From Flavobacterium sp. (lineage in GTDB: Bacteria > Bacteroidota > Bacteroidia > Flavobacteriales > Flavobacteriaceae): a stretch of DNA of 7,809 nt. Positions 1-6,817 of this stretch are shown in pieces; within the stretch, counting starts at the first letter, position 1, and each line of letters opens with the position of its first letter. The notes beneath the pieces are model-generated. The model searched no databases. It was not told the DNA's origin and worked only from the letters and a program-made list of their open reading frames with translations. The translations under genes were made by a program, and so were the position numbers. Location of the stretch: positions 1-7,809 of the forward strand of contig JAHEBK010000072.1 in assembly GCA_024642295.1 (NCBI GenBank), in the 5' to 3' direction.

Positions 1-3000
1 AAAAGTGTATGGGCAATTGATGGAATCACCATTCCTGTAGTTCCTGTATTAGATGCTATTGAATGGACTGATGGAATTGGTAACCCAGGTACTCCTTCCA
101 TCGCTAATGGATATCTAGAAACTTCATTTACACTAACTCCAGAAGCTCCAGGGAAGCATCAATATGGAGCAACAGTATTAGTTGACGGGTGTAGATCTTA
201 TGATGCTTCAGGTACAGCATTAGCAGATGTAAATGTAAGTTACTCCTATGCAGGTAACAATATTACATTAGGTCCTGAAGTATGTGGTTCAAATACGGTA
301 CAATTAAATGCTTATGACAACTCTAAAACAGCCAATCAAAATGTAGCTAAAGGCGCCTATACAGCTCCATCAGGTTGTATTACTTGTGACGATCCAGGAA
401 CAGGAAATACTGGTACATGGTCTATATCAGGGAGTAGTACTTGTGGTACAGGAACTTTTTCTAACATTAACGACCCTGATGCTATTTTTACTGGAGAAGT
501 AGGTAGCTATGTATTAGGCTGGACTGTTGGTACCTGTACAAGTACAGTAAATGTAACCATCTCAAATTGTTCAACAATTGACTTTGATGGAACAAATGAT
601 TATGTTGACTTTAAAAAAACAAACTATGATTTGAATAGTGATTTTAGTATTGAAGTATGGGCAAAAACGACTCAATCTAATGCTAATATTCAAACTATAT
701 TATCTAAACGAAATGGTAGTATATTAGGAAATGGATACGACTTAAGGGTTCAAAATGATTTTGTAACTTTTAGATGGAACAGTACAGGAAGTATGACTTC
801 TCCATACAAAATAACATCTAATAGATGGTTTCATATTGCTGTAACTTATTCTAATAGTGTTTATAAATTATATATTGATGGGATTTTAATGGTTACAAAA
901 TCTGGAGGTAGTTTACCTATTGTAAACAATTACAGAACTTTATTAGGTGCAATGGACCAAGATAGTAGTACTCCAATTAATTATTTCAAAGGCTGGATAG
1001 ACGAATTAAAAATCTGGAACGTTGCCTTAAATGAAGAACAAATTCATCAAATGATGAATCAAGAAATCAAGGAACAAACAACAGGAAATAATGTTGTCTA
1101 TGGAGAAATTATTCCATTGCCTATTTATGGTTTAACATGGTCTAATCTAAAAGGATATTACAGGATGAATCAGTTTGGGTGTGGTTATCTAAAACCTAAC
1201 TTTAGTGTGGGTGCTGATGGAAAATTAAAAAACATTACTACCTCTGAACCACAAACTGCACCACTTCCCTATTATACGGTAAGAAATGGTGACTGGACAA
1301 ATACAACTGCCACTACCCCTTGGGCTTATGGAAATTCCGTTTGGGATTACCCAAATAGCACAGGTATCGATGGACAACCAATTGACTGGAATATTGTTAG
1401 AAGTTTGCATGATTTAAATTCAACTGCCAAAGATATTACATTGTTAGGTTTAAAATCTGAATCAGGAAAATTAAACGTTGCAAATCCTGCTCAAACTTTA
1501 AATGAAAACAATAACGGACAAGGACTTTGGATTACTCATTATTTAAAATTAGATGGTTTCATTGATTTAGTAGGTGAATCACAATTAGTACAAAAACGTT
1601 ACAACAGCGCTCAAGTTAGTGAAAGTGTTTTTGATGAAGCGAGTTCAGGGTATATCGAACGTGACCAACAAGGTAAGAAAAACAGTTTTAATTACAATTA
1701 CTGGACTTCACCTGTAACCAAAAGAGGTAACGCTAATAATTCACCATACACATTAGACGACGTTTTAAGAGATGGTACGGATTCTACAAATCCAAAAACA
1801 ATTTCTTTTGGAAGTAGTGCGTTTTTTGCAGATACAGCTATTTCAAGTCCAATAAAAATTAGTACTAGATGGATTTGGTCTTATAATTCAAAAACCCTAG
1901 CCACAAACTCAGAATTAGACAATTATCATTTATGGAATCACATCTATAATTATAAACCACTTAATGCTGGTGAAGGTTATACTATGAAAGGAACAGGTGG
2001 AACAGCACCTCTCACAAGCAAACAAAATTATGTATTCACAGGGAAACCTAATTCAGGGACAATAAATTTAGGTTTAGCGTATGAACAAACCTATTTATTA
2101 GGTAATCCATATCCTTCAGCTATTGATGCTGATGAATTTATAAAAGACAATATAAAAGATTGTGGAGATTGTAGAGCTAGCACAAATGTTTTTAATGGGG
2201 CCTTATATTTCTGGGACCATCTTGGAATTACAGGAAACCACAATTTAGCTGAATATGAAGGTGGATATGCTACTTACACACTTATTGGAGGAACAATTGC
2301 AACTGTAAATGGTGACTTAAATTCTCAAAGTGGAAACGCAGGAACTTATAAACCAGGACGATATATTCCAGTAGCTCAAGGTTTCTTTGTAGATGCTGCT
2401 TTAGACCCAAGTTTAAGTGGAACTACAACAACTGTCCAAGGTGGTACAGTAGTATTTAAAAATAGTCAACGATTATTTTACAGAGAAGGAAACAGTAATT
2501 CGGTATTTATGAAACCTAGTTCAACAAAAAAATCTGTAAGTACAAAAGAAATTGATTCAAGACCAAAAATTAGATTAGGATATAATTCTACTACGGGTAA
2601 ACACAGGCAATTACTTGTGGGTAGCGATTCAAACACAACAAATCAATTTGATTTAGGGTATGATGCTCCAATGTTTGACCTTAACAATGATGATTTGTAT
2701 TGGAATATTAACAACTCCCCATTTGTAATTCAAGGTGTGCCAAATTTTAATGATGACCAAAAAATACCTTTAGGTTTAACAATTGCAAAAGCAGGTACAT
2801 CAACAATTAAAATTGATGAATTAGAAAATATTTCTAACGAGCAACCTATTTATTTACATGACAATATAACTAATGAATATTTTGATATAAAAGCAAGCGA
2901 TTTTTCAATTACACTTCCTGCGGGTAAATATAACAATAGGTTCACTTTACGATTTGCTAAAGAAAGTGAAATTTTAGGAGTAGCTGAAAATGAATTGAAA

Positions 3001-3246
3001 AAAGAGATTTATATTTATTTTGTAGAAAACAATTACTCTCTAAATATTAATAATAATTCTGATGATACAACTATTAAAAAAATGTATTTATACAATTCAA
3101 TTGGACAAGATATAGAAAATTGGGATGTTAAAGATACTGATCAAACAAATATAAAAATACCATTGAAAAAAGTAAGTTCAGGTATCTACATAGTAAAAAC
3201 ACTAACAAATAAAGGGGACTTTAGCACCACTATAATTATAAAATAG
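1..3246 (+). CDS. Large T9SS-secreted surface protein with LamG jellyroll domain (5'-truncated by window edge)
   Basis: The frame is open from base 1 to the TAG at 3244-3246, giving 1081 visible residues. The N-terminus, with any signal peptide, lies upstream of the window. The TTG at 631 is an internal Leu codon, because coding sequence with clear domain content precedes it. Visible residues 138-190 form a Cys-containing Ig/PKD-like segment (GTWSISG to ISNC). Residues 193-355 are a LamG/concanavalin-like jellyroll, with FDGTNDYVDF, FSIEVWAKT, WFHIAVTY, LYIDG and IDELKIWNVAL. Residues about 400-830 carry motifs I recognise from large flavobacterial surface proteins: ERDQQG (553), YNYWTSPV (565), GEGYTMKG (657), NPYPSA (702) and GRYIPVAQGFFV (786). 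LPAGKYNNRFTLRF (972-985) precedes a type A sorting domain: MYLYNSIGQ at 1028, SSGIYIVK at 1059-1066, ending TTIIIK. Such domains direct export across the outer membrane by T9SS and usually attachment to the cell surface. LamG domains often bind sugars or proteins, but the ligand here is unknown. I see no catalytic domain. Confidence 0.93.
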   Translation, partial: KSVWAIDGITIPVVPVLDAIEWTDGIGNPGTPSIANGYLETSFTLTPEAPGKHQYGATVLVDGCRSYDASGTALADVNVSYSYAGNNITLGPEVCGSNTVQLNAYDNSKTANQNVAKGAYTAPSGCITCDDPGTGNTGTWSISGSSTCGTGTFSNINDPDAIFTGEVGSYVLGWTVGTCTSTVNVTISNCSTIDFDGTNDYVDFKKTNYDLNSDFSIEVWAKTTQSNANIQTILSKRNGSILGNGYDLRVQNDFVTFRWNSTGSMTSPYKITSNRWFHIAVTYSNSVYKLYIDGILMVTKSGGSLPIVNNYRTLLGAMDQDSSTPINYFKGWIDELKIWNVALNEEQIHQMMNQEIKEQTTGNNVVYGEIIPLPIYGLTWSNLKGYYRMNQFGCGYLKPNFSVGADGKLKNITTSEPQTAPLPYYTVRNGDWTNTTATTPWAYGNSVWDYPNSTGIDGQPIDWNIVRSLHDLNSTAKDITLLGLKSESGKLNVANPAQTLNENNNGQGLWITHYLKLDGFIDLVGESQLVQKRYNSAQVSESVFDEASSGYIERDQQGKKNSFNYNYWTSPVTKRGNANNSPYTLDDVLRDGTDSTNPKTISFGSSAFFADTAISSPIKISTRWIWSYNSKTLATNSELDNYHLWNHIYNYKPLNAGEGYTMKGTGGTAPLTSKQNYVFTGKPNSGTINLGLAYEQTYLLGNPYPSAIDADEFIKDNIKDCGDCRASTNVFNGALYFWDHLGITGNHNLAEYEGGYATYTLIGGTIATVNGDLNSQSGNAGTYKPGRYIPVAQGFFVDAALDPSLSGTTTTVQGGTVVFKNSQRLFYREGNSNSVFMKPSSTKKSVSTKEIDSRPKIRLGYNSTTGKHRQLLVGSDSNTTNQFDLGYDAPMFDLNNDDLYWNINNSPFVIQGVPNFNDDQKIPLGLTIAKAGTSTIKIDELENISNEQPIYLHDNITNEYFDIKASDFSITLPAGKYNNRFTLRFAKESEILGVAENELKKEIYIYFVENNYSLNINNNSDDTTIKKMYLYNSIGQDIENWDVKDTDQTNIKIPLKKVSSGIYIVKTLTNKGDFSTTIIIK

Positions 3247-3270
3247 ATGATGTCAATTTGATATTGACCC

Positions 3271-3298
3271 AAAAAACGTCTCAATTGAGACGTTTTTT
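3271..3298. terminator. Bidirectional Rho-independent terminator
   Basis: This is a perfect 28-bp palindrome: 14 bases (3271-3284, AAAAAACGTCTCAA) are followed directly by their exact reverse complement (3285-3298). The functional hairpin is probably a CGTCTC/GAGACG stem with an AATT loop. It is flanked by A-run and T-run, so each strand ends in a U-tract. It lies 24 bp after the stop of the T9SS surface-protein gene and 10 bp after the stop of the DUF4442 gene on the - strand, so one element can end both convergent transcripts. Confidence 0.93.
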
Positions 3299-3308
3299 TG
3301 TTCTATTT

Positions 3309-3764
3309 CTATTGTTTCAATCGAATACTCCATTCAAAATCCATTTCAGAAACCTGTACTCCATTTTCGTCAGTACCTATAGATTTCATCCAAAAGGTCT
3401 GCCCTTCCCCATCTATTATGGTTTGTTTTATAGCTTCTTCAATTTTATATCCATCACGACAAACAAAAGCAATTCTCCCTGTTGCTTTCTTAGAAAAACT
3501 AGCTTTGTTATGCGCTACTAACATTGAGATTTTATGACCACTTTCTTGAATTTGATTCATCACTAAGGCTCCTGTCGATAATTCAGCTGCCATAGCTTGC
3601 ACGGCAAAATACATCGACTGAAAAGGGTTTTGATTAATCCAACGGTGTTTTACTGTAACAACACATTGTGTAACATCCATTGCTTTAACTCGTACTCCAC
3701 AAATAAAAGCTGAAGGTAGTTTGAAAAACAAAAAAGTATTGAGTTTGGACACTGTTAGTTTCAT
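3309..3764 (-). CDS. DUF4442 domain-containing protein (hot-dog fold, thioesterase-like)
   Basis: The gene encodes 151 residues and starts at an ATG whose complement is at 3762-3764. The sequence matches the DUF4442 family: LNTFLFFKLPSAFICGVRV (residues 8-26) is the usual N-terminal block. RWINQNPFQSMYFAVQAMAA (41-60) is the conserved strand, turn and central helix of the hot-dog fold. A region of further strands follows (residues about 78-150). DUF4442 proteins are related to PaaI/YiiD-type acyl-CoA thioesterases, but the substrate is generally unknown and I cannot identify a catalytic residue with confidence. No signal peptide is seen, so it is probably cytoplasmic. It is a single-gene unit, convergent with the upstream surface-protein gene and divergent from the PadR/PspC cluster. 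Nothing besides the shared promoter region links it to that cluster. Confidence 0.85.
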   Translation of the reverse strand: MKLTVSKLNTFLFFKLPSAFICGVRVKAMDVTQCVVTVKHRWINQNPFQSMYFAVQAMAAELSTGALVMNQIQESGHKISMLVAHNKASFSKKATGRIAFVCRDGYKIEEAIKQTIIDGEGQTFWMKSIGTDENGVQVSEMDFEWSIRLKQ

Positions 3765-3789
3765 AATTAGTTGGTTTTAGGCTAAAATA

Positions 3790-3797
3790 CAAAAATA
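3790..3797 (-). promoter_or_regulatory. Bacteroidetes -7 box for the DUF4442 gene
   Basis: Read on the - strand this is TATTTTTG, an exact match to the Bacteroidetes -7 consensus TAnnTTTG, 25 bp upstream of the ATG of the DUF4442 gene. A -33 element is less clear. The nearest TTG on the same strand is at 3822-3824, 24 bp from the box, which is longer than the usual spacing of about 19-21. No Shine-Dalgarno sequence precedes the start, as is normal in this phylum. Confidence 0.6.
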
Positions 3798-3798
3798 A

Positions 3799-3865
3799 TA
3801 CTATGCGTACATATAATTCTGCAAGCGTTAATAAAAAGTTAATATTTAGTACTATGCAATACATA
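3799..3865. promoter_or_regulatory. Paired TATG-n-CATA sequences, candidate operator in the divergent promoter region
   Basis: Two similar sites lie 51 bp apart. The first is TACTATGCGTACATA (3799-3813) and the second is TACTATGCAATACATA (3850-3865). Both begin with TACTATGC and end with TACATA. Each contains a small inverted repeat, TATG-N4-CATA at 3802-3813 and TATG-N5-CATA at 3853-3865. The spacing is close to five helical turns. One copy abuts the -7 box of the DUF4442 gene and the other lies just upstream of the -7 box of the DUF4870 gene. Known PadR operators have ATGT/ACAT-type arms, usually with a wider spacer, so binding by the PadR protein encoded at 4747 is a guess. Chance similarity in AT-rich DNA is not excluded. 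Confidence 0.35.
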
Positions 3866-3882
3866 ATACCTTTTATAATATA

Positions 3883-3890
3883 TATATTTG
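3883..3890 (+). promoter_or_regulatory. Bacteroidetes -7 box for the DUF4870-PadR-PspC operon
   Basis: TATATTTG matches the -7 consensus TAnnTTTG exactly and lies 27 bp upstream of the ATG at 3918. I see no TTG at the expected -33 distance; that stretch instead holds the second TATG-N5-CATA site. This could mean a weak or regulator-dependent promoter. The TTG within the box is in frame with the following gene, but a promoter element is a better explanation than a start codon. Confidence 0.7.
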
Positions 3891-3917
3891 TATAAAAAAC
3901 TACTAGACCTTAATGAC

Positions 3918-4373
3918 ATGAAAAACAAAAACGAACAAACCATTGCAGCATTGATTCATTTAAGCTCCTTATCTCAGTACTTTATTCCATTTGGAAATCT
4001 TATTTTTCCAATAATAATTTGGAGTACCAAAAAAGACAAATCTGATAGCATTGACTTCCATGGAAAGCAAGTGATAAATTTTCAACTCAGTTTATTGGTT
4101 TATTCATTTGCAATTGTACTCATAGCTATTCCTTCATTTTTAACTGTTATTTTTAGTGGTTTGAAATGGGATGATGTTATAAGTAATCATGAATATTTTT
4201 TAAACAATATTAACATTACTGAAAATATTTGTTCCTTAACAATAGGAATTGTAAGCGTGCTTTTATTCTTTATTTTGAAAATAGTGGAATTTTTCTTGAT
4301 AGTATATGCTACCATTAAAGCATCGGAAGGTGAACCCTACCGCTATCCATTGACGATTTCTTTTATAAAATAA
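3918..4373 (+). CDS. DUF4870 domain-containing membrane protein
   Basis: The gene encodes 151 residues. I chose the ATG at 3918 rather than the upstream in-frame TTG at 3888, because that TTG is the end of a -7 promoter box and the family homology begins at the ATG. The protein matches DUF4870 along its length. Residues 10-40 contain ALIHLSSLSQYFIPFGNLIF and PIIIW followed by a charged turn. IDFHGKQVINFQLSLLVY (45-62) is the family signature. IVYATIKASEGEPYRYPL (128-145) is the typical C-terminal block. Hydrophobic segments at about 20-35, 55-80 and 107-131 suggest three or more membrane spans in the inner membrane. The family has no established biochemical function. It is the first gene of the PadR/PspC cluster, so a role in membrane homeostasis is plausible but inferred. 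Confidence 0.88.
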   Translation: MKNKNEQTIAALIHLSSLSQYFIPFGNLIFPIIIWSTKKDKSDSIDFHGKQVINFQLSLLVYSFAIVLIAIPSFLTVIFSGLKWDDVISNHEYFLNNINITENICSLTIGIVSVLLFFILKIVEFFLIVYATIKASEGEPYRYPLTISFIK

Positions 4374-4400
4374 ATAGAACATTAATCAAATCGAAAAAAG

Positions 4401-4736
4401 ATGAAAAAATCACTTTTAATCATAGTTTTTTTAGTTGGATTAACAACTAAATTAATGGCGCAAGAAGTTATTGCAATCAATAGAAATACTGAAAATCAAT
4501 TTAAAATTGAAGCCAAAGAAAAAATGGACATCAATCTAAAATTTAGATTAGAACAAAAAGATGACTATAAAGTTCTTGTTTTGGACAATCAAAAAAATAC
4601 AGTTCTTTCAAAAAAACATTTAAAAGAAGGAGAAAATAAAATTTCATTTACTATGGACGAAGGCGAACAATATCTAGTAAAATTTATTAGTAACACACCT
4701 ATAAAATTAGTTGTTTCAGCTATTAACGAAAATTAA
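4401..4736 (+). CDS. Small exported protein of unknown function
   Basis: The gene encodes 111 residues, starting at the ATG directly after an A-rich stretch, 27 bp after the DUF4870 gene. A clear Sec signal peptide is present: MKK, a hydrophobic core (LLIIVFLVGL) and a likely cleavage site after LMAQ at residue 21. There is no lipobox Cys, so the mature protein of about 90 residues should be soluble in the periplasm or exported further. I do not recognise a named family. The mature part alternates hydrophobic residues as in a small beta-sandwich: MDINLKFRL, YKVLVLDN, EGENKISFTM, QYLVKFISN, IKLVVSAI. This pattern loosely recalls the fold of T9SS type A sorting domains, but the basic IIIK-type end is missing. 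It ends 10 bp before the PadR gene and is probably cotranscribed with it. Confidence 0.82.
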   Translation: MKKSLLIIVFLVGLTTKLMAQEVIAINRNTENQFKIEAKEKMDINLKFRLEQKDDYKVLVLDNQKNTVLSKKHLKEGENKISFTMDEGEQYLVKFISNTPIKLVVSAINEN

Positions 4737-4746
4737 ATCAAAAAAC

Positions 4747-5079
4747 ATGAATATTGAAAACACAAAAGCACAGATGCGTAAAGGTGTTCTTGAGTTTTGC
4801 ATTTTATCTGTTTTAAAAGAAAAAGATGCCTATACTTCTGAAATATTAGACACTTTGAAAAACGCCAAATTACTGGTCGTCGAGGGCACTATTTACCCTT
4901 TATTGACGCGGTTAAAAAACGACGGATTACTTCTCTATCGTTGGGAAGAGTCCACTTCAGGTCCTCCTAGAAAATATTATGGACTAACCGAAGATGGACA
5001 ACACTTTTTACATGAATTAAATGGTACTTGGACCGAATTATCGGATGCAGTAAACCTTATTACCAACAAAAAAATTTAG
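4747..5079 (+). CDS. PadR family transcriptional regulator
   Basis: The gene encodes 110 residues. The ATG at 4747 is preferred over an in-frame ATT at 4711 that lies inside the previous gene; the PadR fold begins shortly after this ATG. It is a short (PadR-s1 type) winged-helix protein. KGVLEFCILSVLKEKDAYTS (12-31) is the first helix pair. The recognition helix region is VEGTIYPLLTRLKNDG (45-60). The wing is STSGPPRKYYGLTEDG (69-84), with the typical PPRKYY-L-T signature. The remainder, to residue 110, is a short helix for dimerisation. PadR proteins are cytoplasmic repressors that usually bind inverted repeats in their own promoter region and respond to small molecules or partner proteins. 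It lies 2 bp before the PspC gene, which fits the known pairing of PadR regulators with HAAS/PspC membrane partners. Autoregulation of the operon is inferred. Confidence 0.95.
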   Translation: MNIENTKAQMRKGVLEFCILSVLKEKDAYTSEILDTLKNAKLLVVEGTIYPLLTRLKNDGLLLYRWEESTSGPPRKYYGLTEDGQHFLHELNGTWTELSDAVNLITNKKI

Positions 5080-5081
5080 CT

Positions 5082-6815
5082 ATGAACAAAACTGTAAACA
5101 TAAATTTAGGCGGAATGATTTTCTATATGGATGAAGATGCCTTCTTGAAATTGACACGATATTTTGATGCTATTAAACGTTCGTTAAACAACAGTGAAGG
5201 TCATGACGAAATTATCAAAGATATTGAAATGCGAATTGCCGAATTATTTCAAGAACGGCAAACTTCCAACAAACAAGTGGTTGGATTATTAGATATTGAT
5301 GCTATAATTACAATCATGGGACAGCCTGAAGATTATATTATTGAAGACGAAAACACTACAAACAACTCTCATACTGACTCCTCACAAAGTCAAACCAGAA
5401 AATTATACCGAGACAAAGACAACGGGATGCTTGGTGGTGTAGCTGCAGGATTAGGGCATTATTTTGGAATAGATGCGGTATGGATTAGAATAATACTAAT
5501 CTTGTTAGTCTTTGGTGGATTTGGAATTGGAATTATTGCTTATATCATTCTTTGGGTGGTGACTCCAAAAGCAATAACGACTTCAGAAAAATTAGAAATG
5601 ACAGGTGAACCCGTTAACATTTCAAATATTGAGAAAAAAGTACGAGAGGAATTTGAGAACGTTTCAAATAAATTCAAAAATGGCGATTATGATAAGTATG
5701 GCAACCTAATAACAAAAAATACTGAAAAATTAGGCAACAGTTTGAGTCAACTCATCGTGACACTTTTTAAAATATTTGCCCAGTTATTGGGTGTTTTATT
5801 AATTATTATTGGCCTAACAACCTTACTAGCTCTTTTTATTGGTGTTTTTACTTTGGGATCGAATGTCTTTATTGAATTCCCATGGCAAGGATTCATTGAC
5901 TCGGGAAACTTTACGGACTACCCTATATGGGTCTTTGGAATCTTACTATTTTTAGCTATAGGTATTCCATTCTTTTTCTTGACTTTACTGGGGTTCAAAT
6001 TATTAGCACCTCAAAGTAAATCGGTAGGAAACATTGTTAAATACACATTGGTTGCCGTTTGGATTCTTGCATTGGCACTAGCTATTTCTATCGGAATAAA
6101 ACAAGCATCTGCCATTGCCTGTGAAGGCAACGCTATAGAGAAGCAAAGTATAAATCTTCAGCCAACAGATACACTATCCATAAAATTCAAACACAACCCT
6201 TTGTACTCAAATAACATTAACGATTATTCTATATTTAAAATAACACCAGACAGTACAAATACAGAGGTGATATATTCTAATAATATTCATTTTATAATCA
6301 AAAATTCAGACGAAAAAGTAGGCTATATTCAGATTGAAAAAAAAGCAAAAGGAAACACTGTGTCAGAAGCTAGAAACAGAGCTAAAGCCATTCGATACTA
6401 TTTCAAAGCGGAAGGTAATCAACTCATATTTAATAATTATTTGACTACTGATATAAATAACAAATTCAGAAATCAAAAAGTGGATATTCATATTTATTTA
6501 CCAGAAGGCACTTTATTCAAAGTAGATGCTAGTGCACGAGATTATGATCACTCGGACAATGATTATTTTAATCTTCATTACAGTTCTGCTAATTACCTTT
6601 ATAAAGCAACCGAATTTAAAGTAAAATGTTTGAATTGTCCTGTATATGAAAATGAATATGACGACATTGAAGTTGAGCAAAAAAACGATGAAAGCACAAC
6701 TATTCTAATTAATAAAAATGAAATTTCAGCCCAAAGAGATACTGTTTCAAATAACAGGATTCGTCATAAAGGGTTAAAAATAGATAAAGATGGAATCATC
6801 ATTAAAACAAACTAA
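5082..6815 (+). CDS. PspC domain-containing membrane protein with HAAS-like N-terminus and extracytoplasmic C-terminal domain
   Basis: The gene encodes 577 residues. The ATG at 5082, 2 bp after the PadR stop, is chosen over an in-frame ATG at 5028 inside padR-like coding sequence. Residues 1-90 are cytoplasmic and helical: a VNINLGGMIFYMDEDAF opening, then helices ending in IIKDIEMRIAELFQE and an IITIMGQPEDY motif. This resembles HAAS domains, which end in a GDP-like turn. Residues 106-164 are a PspC domain (RKLYRDKDNGMLGGVAAGLG, YFGIDAVWIRI, a GGFG hairpin, AYIILWVVTPK). More membrane spans lie at about 225-262, 280-310 and 321-341. Residues 345-577 have no membrane span, alternate like beta-strands (VDIHIYLPEGTLFKVD) and are probably periplasmic. 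They may be a Toastrack-like fold, but this is weak. PspC proteins take part in phage-shock-type envelope stress responses. The protein is far longer than stand-alone PspC. Confidence 0.9.
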   Translation: MNKTVNINLGGMIFYMDEDAFLKLTRYFDAIKRSLNNSEGHDEIIKDIEMRIAELFQERQTSNKQVVGLLDIDAIITIMGQPEDYIIEDENTTNNSHTDSSQSQTRKLYRDKDNGMLGGVAAGLGHYFGIDAVWIRIILILLVFGGFGIGIIAYIILWVVTPKAITTSEKLEMTGEPVNISNIEKKVREEFENVSNKFKNGDYDKYGNLITKNTEKLGNSLSQLIVTLFKIFAQLLGVLLIIIGLTTLLALFIGVFTLGSNVFIEFPWQGFIDSGNFTDYPIWVFGILLFLAIGIPFFFLTLLGFKLLAPQSKSVGNIVKYTLVAVWILALALAISIGIKQASAIACEGNAIEKQSINLQPTDTLSIKFKHNPLYSNNINDYSIFKITPDSTNTEVIYSNNIHFIIKNSDEKVGYIQIEKKAKGNTVSEARNRAKAIRYYFKAEGNQLIFNNYLTTDINNKFRNQKVDIHIYLPEGTLFKVDASARDYDHSDNDYFNLHYSSANYLYKATEFKVKCLNCPVYENEYDDIEVEQKNDESTTILINKNEISAQRDTVSNNRIRHKGLKIDKDGIIIKTN

Positions 6816-6817
6816 TT

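Noticed and set aside
1225..1410. 61-residue open frame on the - strand
   Set aside because: It lies wholly inside the surface-protein gene, has no recognisable domain and is explained as an antisense shadow.
631..3246. TTG at 631 as the start of the surface-protein gene
   Set aside because: The same frame is open back to base 1 and encodes an Ig-like segment, and the LamG domain begins before 631. The gene is cut by the window edge instead.
3258..3537. Two + strand open frames opposite the DUF4442 gene
   Set aside because: They are antisense to a gene with clear family motifs, and at least one begins before the terminator hairpin and runs through it.
3888..3917. TTG at 3888 as start of the DUF4870 gene
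   Set aside because: This TTG is the last part of the TATATTTG -7 box, so it would lie upstream of the transcript start; ATG at 3918 fits the family.
4711..4746. N-terminal extension of the PadR protein
   Set aside because: It would overlap the end of the previous gene from a non-ATG codon; ATG at 4747 begins just before the conserved fold.
5028..5081. ATG at 5028 as start of the PspC protein
   Set aside because: It would overlap the PadR coding end by about 50 bases and add residues of no conserved character; ATG at 5082 gives the usual tight spacing.
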